Positions 1 through 10,126 of a stretch of DNA of 64,000 nt are shown here, in pieces; positions within the stretch are counted from its first letter, which is position 1; the number at the start of each line of letters is the position of its first letter. Source of the stretch: Rhodococcus sp. H36-A4 (GTDB taxonomy: Bacteria; Actinomycetota; Actinomycetes; Mycobacteriales; Mycobacteriaceae); assembly GCF_027158005.1 (NCBI RefSeq), contig NZ_JAPVLQ010000002.1, forward strand, positions 558,001-622,000, in the 5' to 3' direction. A model generated the notes under the pieces. That model was not told the origin of the DNA. It worked only from the letters and a program-made list of their open reading frames with translations, and searched no databases. Both the position numbers and the translations under genes were made by a program.

Positions 1-1046
1 GTCGCGACACCGTCGAGGGTCGGTCTGGTATTGGCCACCAGCGAGGCTTTGGTCGAGTTCTGCACGACGGGATCGAGGGTGGTCTTGATCAAATATCCAC
101 CCTGGTCGATCTGCTCTCGGCTGATACCTGCATTGGCAAGATATTGCAGCGCGTAGTCGCAGAAGAACCCGCGGTCGCCGGCAGCAATGCACCCGCGGGG
201 GAGGATTTGCGGTTCGGGGAGCACACCGAGCGGCTCGGTCCTCGCGGCCTGGAACTCCGTGGCGCGTTCTGGGATGTTCTGGATCATCGTGTCCAGGACG
301 GTGTTGCGCCGATCGAGGACGCCCTGCTCGTTGGTATACGGATTGAGCGCCGAACTCGACTGCACCATGCCCGCGAGCATGGCCGACTGCCTGGCGTCGA
401 GCTCGCTGGCGTCGATGCCGAAATAGGTCTGTGCGGCGTCCTGAATCCCGAACGACGAGTTACCGAACGGGACGAGGTTCAGATAGCGGGTGAGGATCTC
501 GTCCTTCGTCAGCTCTTTGTCGAGGGTGAGCGCCATCCGGATCTCGCGGATCTTGCGAGCGGGCGTCGTCTCGATAGCTGCCCGACGCTCGGCGTCGGTC
601 TTGGCCACGACGAGCAGGTGATAGTTCTTGACGTACTGCTGATCCAGAGTCGACGCGCCCTGCTCGACCTGACCGCTGCTCGTGTTGGTCAGAAACGCGC
701 GCAGCGTTCCCTGCCAGTCGACGCCCTTGTGTTCGGCGAACCGTTTGTCCTCGATCGAGACGATAGCGAGTTTCATCTCGTTCGAGATCTTCTCGCTCGG
801 CACTTCGAATCTGCGCTGCTCGTACAACCACGCAATGGGGTTGCCTGCACTGTCGACCATCGTCGAGACCGCAGGGACGGACCCCTCGACCAATTCGGCC
901 GAAACATTGTCGACGGTATCGGCCGCACGGTTGGATGCGTATCCGAACCCGCCTGCCAGCGGAAACATGACGCCGGCCAACAACGCACCCGCAAGGGCTG
1001 AACATCCGGCGAGCTTCGCCACGGTTTTTCCAACTGACACAGGCAC
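1..1046 (-). CDS. ponA2: Class A penicillin-binding protein PonA2, C-terminus beyond window
   Basis: Bifunctional peptidoglycan glycosyltransferase/transpeptidase anchored in the membrane. The reading frame runs off the left edge, so only the N-terminal membrane anchor, the glycosyltransferase domain and the start of the linker are present. Visible glycosyltransferase motifs include IVSIEDKRF, GASTLDQQYVKN and RKIREIRMA. A GTG at 1046 gives an N-terminus MPVSVGKTVAKLAGC that matches the mycobacterial PonA2 layout; GTGs at 1040 and 1022 are alternatives. It is divergent from whiB4, the same pairing as Rv3682/Rv3681c in M. tuberculosis. Confidence 0.93.
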   Translation of the reverse strand, partial: MPVSVGKTVAKLAGCSALAGALLAGVMFPLAGGFGYASNRAADTVDNVSAELVEGSVPAVSTMVDSAGNPIAWLYEQRRFEVPSEKISNEMKLAIVSIEDKRFAEHKGVDWQGTLRAFLTNTSSGQVEQGASTLDQQYVKNYHLLVVAKTDAERRAAIETTPARKIREIRMALTLDKELTKDEILTRYLNLVPFGNSSFGIQDAAQTYFGIDASELDARQSAMLAGMVQSSSALNPYTNEQGVLDRRNTVLDTMIQNIPERATEFQAARTEPLGVLPEPQILPRGCIAAGDRGFFCDYALQYLANAGISREQIDQGGYLIKTTLDPVVQNSTKASLVANTRPTLDGVA

Positions 1047-1369
1047 AGCGTACGTGGACGACGCCGGCTCTCCCAGTGGACACGGATCTGCGGGCTCGAC
1101 TTGTGCCCGTTCGCGGGCTTCGATCTGCGCCGCGGCTCTTCGGGTTTTCGCTGAGCCGCAGGTAGAGACGGGCGTACCAGAAAGTTCCCCCGCCCGTCTT
1201 GCGTTCGTGGCGCATTTTACCTAAATTGTGAGCACGGTGTGATTCACATAACACTTGTATATGAATGTGGGGCAGCTCCTAGGTCGATGTGCTTCGAGGT
1301 GAAGTTCGAGGTCGAAAGAGCTTGTGGAACGTCCAGCGAGGATGTTCGAACTGCAAAGGGGATCCGCAC
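1047..1369. promoter_or_regulatory. Divergent promoter region ponA2 / whiB4
   Basis: About 320 nt without a gene separate the two divergent starts. The stretch around 1213-1262 is AT-rich compared with its surroundings and contains the palindrome TGTGATTCACA at 1238-1248. Its half-sites resemble those of Crp, but the 1-nt centre is not the usual 6-nt spacing. I infer that promoters for both genes lie here; no -10/-35 pair was assigned with confidence. Confidence 0.4.
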
Positions 1370-1693
1370 ATGAACATGACAGCAGCGCCGACGCGGCTCG
1401 ATGTGGAAGAAGCCGAAGCGCGTATTGCGTGGGTGGCGCAGGCAAGGTGCTCGGGCATGGACCCGGACCAGCTATTCGTGAGGGGGGCAGCGCAGCGCAA
1501 GGCCGCAACGATATGCAGGCACTGCCCAGTGTTGATGCAGTGCGGCGCAGATGCGCTGGACAATCGCGTCGAGTTCGGGGTGTGGGGCGGGATGACGGAG
1601 CGTCAGCGACGCGCGCTGCTCAAGCAGCATCCCGAGGTCGACTCGTGGTCCGAGTTCTTCGAAAGTCAACGACAGACACAAGCAGCCATCTGA
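1370..1693 (+). CDS. whiB4: WhiB-family iron-sulfur regulator, WhiB4-like
   Basis: A 107-aa Wbl protein. The four cluster-binding cysteines are C27, C49, C52 and C58 (the last three as C-x2-C-x5-C), followed by the family turn G-V-W-G-G at about 70-74 and a basic tail. WhiB proteins bind a redox-sensitive [4Fe-4S] cluster and regulate transcription; WhiB4 in mycobacteria links oxidative stress to gene control. The assignment as WhiB4 rests on its position between ponA2 and the two ArsA-like ATPases. The ATG at 1370 is preceded by a purine-rich stretch at about 1356-1361; upstream in-frame starts would only add unrelated sequence. Confidence 0.92.
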   Translation: MNMTAAPTRLDVEEAEARIAWVAQARCSGMDPDQLFVRGAAQRKAATICRHCPVLMQCGADALDNRVEFGVWGGMTERQRRALLKQHPEVDSWSEFFESQRQTQAAI

Positions 1694-1718
1694 GGCGGCT
1701 CTCTCGTCGTGTTGTGCG

Positions 1719-2849
1719 CTACGTGGTTCCGGTGAGTTGGTCGGCCACAGCGCGTAGGGCATGAAGGTCCGAGACTTCGAAGGGCAGGGACGGGACCCCG
1801 ACGATGGGGACCCGGGGATGAGCCGCTGTGAAGCGGCGGAGCAGTCGGAGCTCGCGCGTGGCGGTCACCGCGCGAGCCGCGTGGATTCGCAGCACTGCAG
1901 CGGTCAGAACAGCTGAGGCGTCGTCGTCATCGTCCAGCTGGTCGGCGGCCGTGGCGGCATGATCGGCGGGCAACGCCGACAGGGTCGGATGGGTTCGATT
2001 GAGGATCAGCCCCGCCAACGGCATTCCCTCGCTGCTGAGGCGATCCACGAAGAACGCAGCCTCACGCAACGCGTCGGGCTCGGCCACAGCGACGACCACG
2101 AAGCTTGTCCCGCTCTCACGCAGCAATTGGTAGGTGAGTGTCGCGCGTTCCCTGAATCCGCCGAACATCGAATCCAGTGATTGAACGAACGCCGACGCAT
2201 CGTTGAGCATCTGGCTCCCGATGACCGTCGAGACTCCTCTCAACGCCAAACCCATCGCGCTGGTGACGATCCTCGTCAATCCTCGACCGGGCGCCATCAG
2301 TAGGCGGATGAATCGACCGTCCAGGAACGATCCGAGGCGCTGCGGGGCGTCGAGGAAGTCGAGAGCGTTGCGCGACGGCGGAGTGTCGACGACGATGAGA
2401 TCCCACGTCGAATCGGCCGCGAGCTGCCCTAGTTTCTCCATCGCCATGTATTCCTGCGTGCCGGAGAACGAGGATGCGACAGTTTGGTAGAAAGGGTTGG
2501 CCAACACCTGTTCCGCTTTTTCCGGCGTCGAGTGCTCGATGACCATCTCGTCGAATGTTCGACGCATATTCAGCATCATTGCGTGCAGTTCGCCCGTGGC
2601 GCCCGCCGCGAGTGTTACCGGCTGCGGAGTGTTGTCGAGTTCGCCGACACCGAGGGCCTGCGCGAGTCGTTTGGCTGGATCGATGGTGAGCACCACGACC
2701 TTCCTGCCCTGCTCGGCCGCGCGAAGGGCCATCGCTGCTGCCGTGGTCGTCTTGCCGACTCCGCCGGCGCCACACACCACCACGATGCGTGAGGAGTTCT
2801 CGAGGAGGATTCTGGAGACGTCGAGGACATCCGTTGCGGGAGAGCTCAT
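1719..2849 (-). CDS. ArsA/GET3-type anion-transporting ATPase, second subunit (Rv3680-like)
   Basis: 376-aa P-loop ATPase of the ArsA/MinD-like class. The Walker [10 protein letters not shown] lies at residues 27-35 and a DTPPS switch motif lies further in. It overlaps the end of the preceding ATPase gene by 4 nt (ATGA), so the two are translationally coupled. In mycobacteria the equivalent pair Rv3679/Rv3680 forms an ATP-hydrolysing complex linked to stress and glycerol metabolism. No arsenite-binding cysteines are evident, so an arsenite pump role is not supported. Confidence 0.88.
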   Translation of the reverse strand: MSSPATDVLDVSRILLENSSRIVVVCGAGGVGKTTTAAAMALRAAEQGRKVVVLTIDPAKRLAQALGVGELDNTPQPVTLAAGATGELHAMMLNMRRTFDEMVIEHSTPEKAEQVLANPFYQTVASSFSGTQEYMAMEKLGQLAADSTWDLIVVDTPPSRNALDFLDAPQRLGSFLDGRFIRLLMAPGRGLTRIVTSAMGLALRGVSTVIGSQMLNDASAFVQSLDSMFGGFRERATLTYQLLRESGTSFVVVAVAEPDALREAAFFVDRLSSEGMPLAGLILNRTHPTLSALPADHAATAADQLDDDDDASAVLTAAVLRIHAARAVTATRELRLLRRFTAAHPRVPIVGVPSLPFEVSDLHALRAVADQLTGTT

Positions 2850-3877
2850 TTGACACCCTGTTCTGTGAGCTTGGCTGCTAGTTCGTACAGTCCGCCGAGG
2901 TCGATTCCCCCGCCGAGCATCGGCAGATGCATTCGTGCCGTGTCCAGCTCGTCGAGTTGGCTTCCGCTCTCCACCTGCGCCGCAAGGGTCGAAGCATGTT
3001 CGATCGTTTCCGTGAGAAGCCCGGCAAAGTCACTGTCGGACAATGCTATTCCAGATCGCTTCAGTCCCTGCTGGATCAGCTCGGCGTCGATGACGCCATC
3101 GGCTGCGTCCGCGAGTGCTTCCGGCGGAAGGAAGGTCGGCTCCGTTCGGTTGACGATGACGGTTCCCAGTCTCAGATCTGCGGCCTCGAGTTCCCGGACG
3201 GCATCGGCAGTTTCCTGCACCGGAAGAGCCTCGAGCAGTGTCACGAGATGGACGACGGTCTCTGCCGAATGCAGCAGGCGGACAACGCCTTCGCTCTGCG
3301 ATCGGACCGGGCCGCCCTTGGCCAAATCTGCCATCGCTTTGGTCACGTCGAGAAAATTGCCGATGCGCCCGGTCGGCGGTGAATCGACGACGACCTCGTC
3401 GTACGCGCGGTTTCCGGCCCTGTCCGTTCTGACTACGCACTCCTTCACCTTGCCGGTGAGGAGAACGTCACGTAGACCGGGTGCGATGGTCGTCGCGAAC
3501 TCTATGGCGCCGATCTTGCGCATCGCTCGGCCGGCGAAGCCGAGGTTGTAGAACATGTCGAGATATTCGAGAAATGCCGTCTCGATGTCGATGGCGAGGG
3601 CGAAGACCTCACCGCCTCCTTCAGCCGAAGCGACGCGGGTTTCGACGGGCGGTAGCGGGGGCACGTCGAAGAGTTGTGCGATGCCCTGCCTACCCTCGAC
3701 CTCCACCAGCAGTACGCGTCGACCGCCCGCTGCGAGTGACAGTGCAAGAGCGGCGGCCACCGTCGACTTACCGGTGCCGCCTTTGCCGGACACGAAGTGC
3801 AAGCGAGCGGCCGCGGCCTTGTCCGGCCAAGCTGACAAACTGGAAGTTCCCACAGCACGACCATATAGAGGAATCAC
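2846..3877 (-). CDS. ArsA/GET3-type anion-transporting ATPase, first subunit (Rv3679-like)
   Basis: 343-aa ATPase with Walker [10 protein letters not shown] at residues 31-39, the intradimer-lysine form typical of ArsA/Get3, and a VDSPPTGR switch motif. It is the first gene of a two-gene minus-strand operon with the 376-aa paralogue. The GTG at 3877 has GGGAG about 8 nt upstream; a second GTG at 3853 would remove eight codons. The two subunits most likely form a heteromer as their mycobacterial counterparts do. Confidence 0.88.
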   Translation of the reverse strand: MIPLYGRAVGTSSLSAWPDKAAAARLHFVSGKGGTGKSTVAAALALSLAAGGRRVLLVEVEGRQGIAQLFDVPPLPPVETRVASAEGGGEVFALAIDIETAFLEYLDMFYNLGFAGRAMRKIGAIEFATTIAPGLRDVLLTGKVKECVVRTDRAGNRAYDEVVVDSPPTGRIGNFLDVTKAMADLAKGGPVRSQSEGVVRLLHSAETVVHLVTLLEALPVQETADAVRELEAADLRLGTVIVNRTEPTFLPPEALADAADGVIDAELIQQGLKRSGIALSDSDFAGLLTETIEHASTLAAQVESGSQLDELDTARMHLPMLGGGIDLGGLYELAAKLTEQGVK

Positions 3878-3989
3878 TCATTGGCTCCCGAGAACACGGC
3901 CGAGCCCACCGTCTCCGGCTGTGACGTGGTCCGTCACCTATGCCGGATGGGGCACCACCGCATCCTCGATGCCGACTAGGCTCGTCGGT

Positions 3990-4157
3990 ATGAGCGAAAA
4001 GATTATCTGGGAATACTTCACCGCACCGGTTCTGATTCACGCCACGAAGCAGATTCTGGACAACTACGGTTCCGAGGGCTGGGAGCTCGTGACCATCATG
4101 TCGGGTCCCAATGGCGGGGACTCGCTCGTGGCGTACTTCAAGCGCCCGAAGGCCTGA
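3990..4157 (+). CDS. DUF4177-type small protein
   Basis: 55-aa protein with the DUF4177 pattern: a WEY start, a central NYGSEGWELV, and a final strand ending YFKRP. Family members are small single-domain proteins of unknown function. It lies 5 nt upstream of the RidA-like gene and corresponds to the small gene found at this place in mycobacteria. Confidence 0.8.
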   Translation: MSEKIIWEYFTAPVLIHATKQILDNYGSEGWELVTIMSGPNGGDSLVAYFKRPKA

Positions 4158-4162
4158 TCGGT

Positions 4163-4630
4163 ATGGCCGACTGGTCCGCGAGACTGGCCGAACTGGGCAT
4201 CGAACTGCCCGCCGTCGTCCCGCCGTTGGCCGCGTACGTGCCGGCGGTTCGGACGGGAATGTACGTCTACACCTCCGGTCAGCTCCCGATGGTAGACGGC
4301 AAGCTGACCTGCATCGGCAAGGTCGGTGCGGAGGTCTCTCCGGAGGACGCCACAGCAGCAGCGCGGACGTGCGCACTCAACGCGCTGGCAGCGATCCACT
4401 CGCTCGTCGGGATCGATCGCATCGCGCGCGTAGTCAAAGTTGTCGGCTTCGTTGCGTCGGCGGCGGGCTTCACCGGCCAACCTCCGGTAATGAACGGGGC
4501 GTCGAACCTGCTCGGTGAAATCTTCGGGGATGCAGGCGTGCATGCGCGCTCTGCGGTCGGTGTAGCCGAGTTGCCTCTGGGTGCAGCAGTCGAGGTCGAG
4601 CTCATCGTCGAGCTCACACCCGAGGCCTAG
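4163..4630 (+). CDS. RidA/YjgF-family protein (Rv3678c-like)
   Basis: 155-aa protein of the Rid superfamily, cytosolic deaminases of reactive enamine/imine intermediates or their relatives. The YTSGQLP segment near residue 35 and the C-terminal stretch that reads ARSAVGVAELPLGAAVEVE match the family. This is the longer mycobacterial-type subgroup (about 155 aa rather than 128), for which activity is not established. It is followed 56 nt later by the metallo-beta-lactamase-fold gene. Confidence 0.86.
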   Translation: MADWSARLAELGIELPAVVPPLAAYVPAVRTGMYVYTSGQLPMVDGKLTCIGKVGAEVSPEDATAAARTCALNALAAIHSLVGIDRIARVVKVVGFVASAAGFTGQPPVMNGASNLLGEIFGDAGVHARSAVGVAELPLGAAVEVELIVELTPEA

Positions 4631-4686
4631 ACGCCGCGAGGCAAAGATCCTCGTGCCACTTCATCTCTTCGTCCTAAGGTACGTCT

Positions 4687-5469
4687 ATGACCCTTGCTCA
4701 CCCCGCCTACGGAAAGCTACGACAGGTGACCGACACAGCTGCTGTGTTGCTCGCCGACAATCCGGGCAAGATGACGCTCGATGGCACCAATACGTGGATT
4801 CTCCGCGCGCCTGGCAGCCGGGACTGCGTCGTCGTCGACCCCGGTCCGAAGGACTCCGAGCATCTCGACGCGGTTGCCGGGGCGGGCAACGTGGTTCTCG
4901 CGCTTGTCACGCACCGGCATCGGGACCACACGGCAGGGCTGAAGAGGTTTCACCGGAAGAGTGGCGCGCCGATCCGAGCCTTCGAGTCCAAGTACGTCCA
5001 TGGCGACACCTCTCCGTTGACCGACGGAGAGGTGATCGTCGCGGCCGGCCTGTCCATCTCGGTGCTGGCGACACCGGGGCACACAGCCGATTCGTTGTGC
5101 TTCGTCCTCGATGACGCGGTCCTGACCGGTGACACCATTCTGGGACGCGGAACTACGGTGCTCGATCCGAAAGACGGCACCCTCGCCGACTACCTGGCCT
5201 CGCTCGACCGTCTCGAAGAAGTGGGTGAGGGCAAGGTAGCCCTGCCTGGGCACGGCGCCGAGATCGCCGACTTCCCCGAGGCAGTGAGGTTCTACCGAAA
5301 GCACAGACTCGAACGGCTGGACCAAGTTCGTGCAGCACTGCACGAACTTGGTGCCGATGCGAAGCCGATGCAGGTGGTCAAGCATGTCTACTCGGACGTG
5401 GACAAGAAGCTGTGGCCTGCCGCCCGCATGTCCGTCAAAACACAGCTGGCGTACCTACGCGATAGCTAG
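4687..5469 (+). CDS. Metallo-beta-lactamase fold hydrolase, LACTB2-like
   Basis: 260-aa MBL-fold protein. The metal-binding motif T-H-R-H-R-D-H lies at about 76-82, followed by GHTADS and LTGDTILG, which supply further metal ligands. The C-terminal 60 residues form the winged-helix tail seen in the LACTB2/Rv3677c group. Substrate is unknown; LACTB2-type members are often nucleases or esterases. It is convergent with crp, only 26 nt away. Confidence 0.87.
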   Translation: MTLAHPAYGKLRQVTDTAAVLLADNPGKMTLDGTNTWILRAPGSRDCVVVDPGPKDSEHLDAVAGAGNVVLALVTHRHRDHTAGLKRFHRKSGAPIRAFESKYVHGDTSPLTDGEVIVAAGLSISVLATPGHTADSLCFVLDDAVLTGDTILGRGTTVLDPKDGTLADYLASLDRLEEVGEGKVALPGHGAEIADFPEAVRFYRKHRLERLDQVRAALHELGADAKPMQVVKHVYSDVDKKLWPAARMSVKTQLAYLRDS

Positions 5470-5495
5470 CAGATTTTCCAGCGAGCTGTGCGGTT

Positions 5496-6170
5496 CTAGC
5501 GTGCTCGGCGAGCGAGGCGCTCGGAGTCCGAGATCAGCACGCTCTTGCCTTCGAGGCGCAGCCATCCGCGGTGCGCGAAATCGGCCAATGCCTTGTTGAC
5601 GGTCTCACGTGAGGCGCCGACGAGCTGGGCGATCTCTTCCTGCGTCAGGTCATGGGTGACACGAAGAGACCCGGCTTCCTGGGTTCCGAATCGCTGAGCG
5701 AGCTGAAGTAGCGCTTTGGCGACGCGTCCGGGCACATCGGTGAAGATGAGGTCCGCGAGGTTGTTGTTGGTGCGACGGAGTCGACGGGCCAGCACGCGAA
5801 GAAGCTGCTCGGCAATCTCCGGACGCTGATCGATCCACGCTTTCAGAGCGTCGCGGTCCATGCTGACGGCACGGACTTCGGTGACCGTCGTCGCCGTGGA
5901 CGTACGCGGGCCAGGGTCGAAGATCGAGAGCTCACCGAACATGTCCGACGGACCCATGATGGTCAGCAGGTTCTCGCGGCCGTCCGGGGAGCGGCGGCCG
6001 AGCTTGATCTTGCCGGAAACGATGATGTACAGCCGATCACCAGGCTCGCCCTCGTTGAAGACCACGTGTCCTCGGGGGAAATCGACTGGCTGCAACTGCT
6101 TGGTCAGCGCTGCTACCGCAGAGGGTTCGACTCCTTGGAAGATGCCGGCCCGTGCCAGGACGTCGTCCAC
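5496..6170 (-). CDS. crp: cAMP receptor protein, global regulator
   Basis: 224-aa Crp/FNR-family regulator. An N-terminal cyclic-nucleotide fold ([36 protein letters not shown]) contains the phosphate-binding cassette. The C-terminal helix-turn-helix is at about 168-200 ([20 protein letters not shown]). The context between the MBL gene and the Rv3675-like gene is that of M. tuberculosis Rv3676 (Crp). A perfect Crp-type site sits upstream of acs at 15335-15350 in this same window. Confidence 0.95.
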   Translation of the reverse strand: MDDVLARAGIFQGVEPSAVAALTKQLQPVDFPRGHVVFNEGEPGDRLYIIVSGKIKLGRRSPDGRENLLTIMGPSDMFGELSIFDPGPRTSTATTVTEVRAVSMDRDALKAWIDQRPEIAEQLLRVLARRLRRTNNNLADLIFTDVPGRVAKALLQLAQRFGTQEAGSLRVTHDLTQEEIAQLVGASRETVNKALADFAHRGWLRLEGKSVLISDSERLARRAR

Positions 6171-6424
6171 TTGCGCTCCTTTTGGGATGTCGTCGATACA
6201 GGTTTCCGGATCGACAAGGCGTTTTTACACGGCGCAGGTTGCGTACCCGAAGGCCAGCAACGCCACACCAATAATTGAACATGACAAGAATCTCGGTGAA
6301 GTCTACTTCGCCGAGTCCGATATCGAGTGATCGGCGCCACGGAACCCTCGAAGAGAATGAACGGACCAGGGGTAGTTCACCGGATCTTCATCTCGAAACG
6401 GGCATGCCGGACGTTACGTACCGC
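6171..6424. other. Intergenic region upstream of crp
   Basis: About 250 nt lie between the crp start and the end of the Rv3675-like gene on the same strand. No gene was found. It must hold the crp promoter, but I could not assign a -10/-35 pair or a clear Crp autoregulatory site. Confidence 0.35.
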
Positions 6425-6685
6425 TCAGCTTGCGCGCTGGTCCACCAATGCGCCGGCATCCTTCACCACATGGGGGCGGCTCTTGCGGTTGTTGAGTTTG
6501 GCGAGAGCGTTGGGGAAGCCGTCGTTTGCGAGCGTTGCCACCTCGGAACTACTGGCCTGATCGAGAAACTCCTCGACGTCGTGCTCACGAACCGCCAGCT
6601 TGCTCAGCTTGCCTTCGACGCGCTCCATAGCGAGCGAGAAGAGCATTAGGAGTACTGGAAAAAGCACTACGGCGAGTCCATGCAT
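6425..6685 (-). CDS. Small membrane-anchored protein (Rv3675-like)
   Basis: 86 aa. Residues 3-20 form one hydrophobic segment, followed by a charged soluble tail with no recognisable domain. It is on the crp strand, 254 nt upstream of crp, in the position held by Rv3675 in M. tuberculosis. Function unknown. Confidence 0.65.
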   Translation of the reverse strand: MHGLAVVLFPVLLMLFSLAMERVEGKLSKLAVREHDVEEFLDQASSSEVATLANDGFPNALAKLNNRKSRPHVVKDAGALVDQRAS

Positions 6686-6765
6686 ACGGGGAAGTTAACA
6701 CCGAAAAAGTCTCGATAAGAACACAGGGCGAATTAGATGCCGATTCTTGTCCGTACAGTTGTGGA

Positions 6766-7533
6766 GTGGATTCGACAGCCTCGAAGGCCTTCGACGTGCG
6801 TAAACGCGAAGAGACAAGACTTGGGCTCGTCAGGCGCGCCCGCCGGATGAATCGGGAGCTGGGGAGGGCGTTTCCGCATGTGTACTGCGAACTCGACTTC
6901 ACGACCCCCCTCGAACTTGCCGTGGCTACGATCCTGTCGGCCCAGTGCACCGACAAGCGCGTAAATCTCGTCACGCCTGCTTTATTCGTGAGATATCGCA
7001 CTGCGCGCGACTACGCCGAAGCGGACAGAACGGAATTGGAGGAGTACATCCGCACTACCGGCTTCTACCGCAACAAGACGAACTCACTGATCGGCCTCGG
7101 AGCCGCACTGCTCGAGCGATTCGACGGGGAAGTGCCTGCCAATCTGAAGGACCTGGTGACCCTTCCCGGCATCGGTCGTAAGACGGCCAATGTGGTCCTC
7201 GGAAACGCATTCGACGTCCCCGGCATCACCGTCGATACCCACTTCGCTCGACTCGTTCGACGCTGGCAATGGACTGACTTGGAAGACCCGGTCAAGATCG
7301 AACACGCCGTCGGTGAACTCATCGAGCGCAAGGAATGGACTTTGCTCTCGCACCGGGTGATCTTTCATGGACGCCGCGTTTGCCACGCCCGGAAGCCGGC
7401 CTGCGGGGTGTGCATTCTGGCCAAGGACTGCCCGTCCTACGGAATCGGTCCGGTGGACAAGACGCAGGCCGCGGCTCTGGTCAAGGGTCCGGAGACCGAA
7501 CATCTCCTCGCGCTCGCCGGAATCACACCGTGA
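6766..7533 (+). CDS. nth: Endonuclease III
   Basis: 255-aa HhH-GPD DNA glycosylase/AP lyase of base excision repair, removing oxidised pyrimidines. The helix-hairpin-helix [12 protein letters not shown] contains catalytic K139, and TVDTHFARL supplies the catalytic aspartate D157. The [4Fe-4S] loop is C206-x6-C213-x2-C216-x5-C222. The start is a GTG at 6766. Its stop overlaps the start of the TlpA-like gene, which begins a four-gene overlapping operon nth-tlpA-nudix-marP. Confidence 0.95.
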   Translation: MDSTASKAFDVRKREETRLGLVRRARRMNRELGRAFPHVYCELDFTTPLELAVATILSAQCTDKRVNLVTPALFVRYRTARDYAEADRTELEEYIRTTGFYRNKTNSLIGLGAALLERFDGEVPANLKDLVTLPGIGRKTANVVLGNAFDVPGITVDTHFARLVRRWQWTDLEDPVKIEHAVGELIERKEWTLLSHRVIFHGRRVCHARKPACGVCILAKDCPSYGIGPVDKTQAAALVKGPETEHLLALAGITP

Positions 7534-8204
7534 ACAAATCTGCACTGCGCTGGTCGCTGCTGGCACTGATCGTCGTCGTCGGGATGATCTATGCCCTGTG
7601 GCCGCGCGATACGAACCCGGGTTTGCAACCGCCGATCGGTGGCCTCGCTACGGGCCAAGGGCCCACCGCGGGCTCATCTGGTGGTTCCGTCGATTCCATC
7701 GAAGGCCTCGCCTCGCTTCGCGAACGGGCACAGTTGGAGCCCTGCCCGACTCCCGATCCAGGATCACCCGCACCGGCAGGCCCGTTGACGGGGATCGTGC
7801 TCGAGTGTGTCTCGGACGGCAGCAGCATCGACGTCGGCCAAGCACTGGCAGGTAAGCCCGCCTTGATCAATCTGTGGGCGTACTGGTGTGGGCCGTGCGC
7901 TGAGGAACTCCCTTATCTTCAGCAGTACGCCGACAGTGTGGCCGACCGCCTGACCGTGCTGACCGTGCACCAGGACCGCAACGAAGGCAACGGCCTCGCC
8001 AAGCTCGCCGACTACGGCGTATCGCTGCCCGGTGTCCAGGACGAAGCCGGCCGCATAGCAGCAGCCGTCGGCGCTCCCCCCGTCCTCCCGGTATCGATTC
8101 TGATCGACGCGGATGGCAATGTCGCCAAGGTGCTGCCGCAACCGTTTCGAAGTGTCGAAGAGATAGCAGATGCAGTCGAGAACGATCTCGGACTCGCGCG
8201 ATGA
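7530..8204 (+). CDS. Membrane-anchored TlpA-like thioredoxin (Rv3673c-like)
   Basis: 224 aa. An N-terminal hydrophobic anchor spans residues 8-24, then comes a Gly/Pro/Ser-rich linker, then a thioredoxin fold with the active site W-C120-G-P-C123. The domain faces outside the membrane and probably reduces or exchanges disulfides in exported proteins or cytochrome c apoproteins. The GTG start overlaps the nth stop (GTGA), and the stop overlaps the Nudix start. Confidence 0.9.
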   Translation: MNKSALRWSLLALIVVVGMIYALWPRDTNPGLQPPIGGLATGQGPTAGSSGGSVDSIEGLASLRERAQLEPCPTPDPGSPAPAGPLTGIVLECVSDGSSIDVGQALAGKPALINLWAYWCGPCAEELPYLQQYADSVADRLTVLTVHQDRNEGNGLAKLADYGVSLPGVQDEAGRIAAAVGAPPVLPVSILIDADGNVAKVLPQPFRSVEEIADAVENDLGLAR

Positions 8205-8914
8205 GCGCCCCGGAGTGGCTTCGCGGTGTCGTCGAGGCGGTCGGCGGTGAACGCGGATTGCTGGACACGACAGGCATCAACCCGGTATTGCAGCGCACTG
8301 CCGCGGCCGGTGAGTCGACGCGTCCGGCATCGGTCCTCGTACTGTTCGGTGGCTCGCCCGAGCCGGACCACACCTCGCGGGGCGGACTCCCCGCCGACGC
8401 GGATGTGCTGCTGACCCAGCGCGCGTCGACGCTGCGCCAGCACAGCGGACAGATCGCGTTCCCCGGTGGCGCCACGGACCCCGGCGACATGTCACCGGTC
8501 GCAACAGCTCTGCGTGAAGCCGAAGAAGAAACCGGTTTGGATCCTGCAGGTGTGCAACCGCTCGCGACGATGCCGGGCATCTACGTCCCGCCGTCACGAT
8601 TCGACGTCGTCCCAGTGCTTGCTTACTGGCGAAGGCCGAGCGAAGTCCGCGTTGTCGACACCGGCGAGTCCGCCCGAGTGGTTCGGGTACCGATCCGCGC
8701 ACTACTCGATCCCGACAACCGTTTCCAGGTCCGCCACCCGGCGGGCTATCAGGGTCCGGCATTCGCCGTCGACGGAATGCTGGTGTGGGGATTCACCGGC
8801 GGTATTCTGGCGGGCCTGCTCGCAGTGTCCGGCTGGGAGACGGAGTGGGACACCGGCGACATTCGTGATCTGGAGGCCAGCTTGGCGGCTGTAGGAGCGG
8901 GGCTCGATCAGTGA
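8201..8914 (+). CDS. Nudix hydrolase, CoA diphosphatase type
   Basis: 237 aa. The CoA-pyrophosphatase signature around residues 75-90 (SGQIAFPGGATDPGD) precedes the Nudix box REAEEETGL at about 107-115. Members of this subgroup hydrolyse CoA and derivatives to 4'-phosphopantetheine and 3',5'-ADP. Four-nucleotide overlaps on both sides place it in the nth-marP operon, as for Rv3672c. Confidence 0.9.
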   Translation: MSAPEWLRGVVEAVGGERGLLDTTGINPVLQRTAAAGESTRPASVLVLFGGSPEPDHTSRGGLPADADVLLTQRASTLRQHSGQIAFPGGATDPGDMSPVATALREAEEETGLDPAGVQPLATMPGIYVPPSRFDVVPVLAYWRRPSEVRVVDTGESARVVRVPIRALLDPDNRFQVRHPAGYQGPAFAVDGMLVWGFTGGILAGLLAVSGWETEWDTGDIRDLEASLAAVGAGLDQ

Positions 8915-10101
8915 GCGGGTCCGGATGGGTAGATCTCGTCGTCCTCGCGGTGGCGCTGCTGGCAGCGATGTCGGGATGGCGACAAGGTGCAGTGGCGTCG
9001 GCGTTGGCATTTCTCGGTGTCGTGCTCGGTGCCGTCGCGGGGATTCTGATCGCGCCGCATGTTCTGTTGCACGTCGACGGCGCTCGCATGCGAGTATTCG
9101 TCGGAATCGCGCTGATCGTGGTGTTGGTGATCGTCGGTGAGGTATCGGGAATGGTGCTCGGCCGTGCGTTGCGCAGTGGAATTCATTCGCGCGGCGCTCG
9201 CTCGGTCGACAGCGTCGTCGGCGCCGGCCTGCAAGCCATGGCCGTTCTCGCTGCCGCATGGTTGCTCGCTATCCCGTTGACGTCCTCCTCGCAGCCCGAA
9301 GTTGCCGGCGCGGTTCGTGGCTCCAAGGTGTTGGGCAAGGTCGACGAAGTGGCCCCACAGTGGCTTCGTGAAGTACCCAAGGAATTCTCGGCGCTGCTCG
9401 ACACCTCGGGTCTTCCCGACGTCATCGGACCGTTCGGCAAAACCCCGGTAGCGGAAGTAGCCGACCCGGACCCGGCGCTGCAGGCGAACCCCCTGGTGGA
9501 TCAGTTGCGCGCCAGCGTCCTCAAGGTCAGCGGCCTGGCTCCGAGCTGTCAGAAGGCGTTGGAGGGCTCCGGATTCGTCGTAGCCCCCGAGCTTGTGATG
9601 ACCAACGCGCATGTCGTCGCCGGCACCGAAGGCGTCACCGTCGACTCGGTGGGCACGGTGTTCGACGCCGACGTCGTGCTCTTCGATCCCCAGGAAGATG
9701 TGGCGATCCTGCGGGTACCGGGTCTTCGCGCTCCGGTGTTGAACTTCGCGCCCGACCCGGCCGTCGCCGGAGACAGTGCACTGGTCCTGGGATACCCGGG
9801 CGGCGGGCCGTACACGGCAAGCGCCGCCCGCATCAGAGAAACTTTGAACTTGAAGGGCCCGGATATCTACCGAACCGGAACGGTTCAACGCCAGGTCTAC
9901 ACCGTGCGAGGCAGCGTGCGGCAGGGCAATTCGGGTGGTCCACTCGTCGCGGAAGACGGACAGGTCCTCGGGCTGGTCTTCGGTGCTGCCGTCGACGATC
10001 CCGACACCGGATTCGTGCTCACCGCACCCGAAGTATCCGACGAGCTCGAGCAGAGCCTCGAGAGCCCGGTCGCAGTCGGAACAGGCAACTGCATTCTCTA
10101 G
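8911..10101 (+). CDS. marP: Membrane serine protease MarP (acid resistance)
   Basis: 396 aa. The N-terminal 125 residues hold four membrane helices resembling CvpA. The periplasmic trypsin-like domain carries the triad H234 (TNAHVV), D263 (QEDVAIL) and S341 (RQGNSGGPL). C213 and C394 match the pair that forms the regulatory disulfide in mycobacterial MarP. That enzyme is required for intrabacterial pH control in acid and cleaves the peptidoglycan hydrolase RipA; the same role here is inferred. Confidence 0.93.
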   Translation: MSGSGWVDLVVLAVALLAAMSGWRQGAVASALAFLGVVLGAVAGILIAPHVLLHVDGARMRVFVGIALIVVLVIVGEVSGMVLGRALRSGIHSRGARSVDSVVGAGLQAMAVLAAAWLLAIPLTSSSQPEVAGAVRGSKVLGKVDEVAPQWLREVPKEFSALLDTSGLPDVIGPFGKTPVAEVADPDPALQANPLVDQLRASVLKVSGLAPSCQKALEGSGFVVAPELVMTNAHVVAGTEGVTVDSVGTVFDADVVLFDPQEDVAILRVPGLRAPVLNFAPDPAVAGDSALVLGYPGGGPYTASAARIRETLNLKGPDIYRTGTVQRQVYTVRGSVRQGNSGGPLVAEDGQVLGLVFGAAVDDPDTGFVLTAPEVSDELEQSLESPVAVGTGNCIL

Positions 10102-10126
10102 GTCGGATGCGGGGTACGCGTCGAAC

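Noticed and set aside
1238..1248. TGTGATTCACA as a Crp site between ponA2 and whiB4
   Set aside because: The half-sites have a 1-nt centre instead of the 6-nt spacing required by Crp; kept only as an unexplained palindrome.
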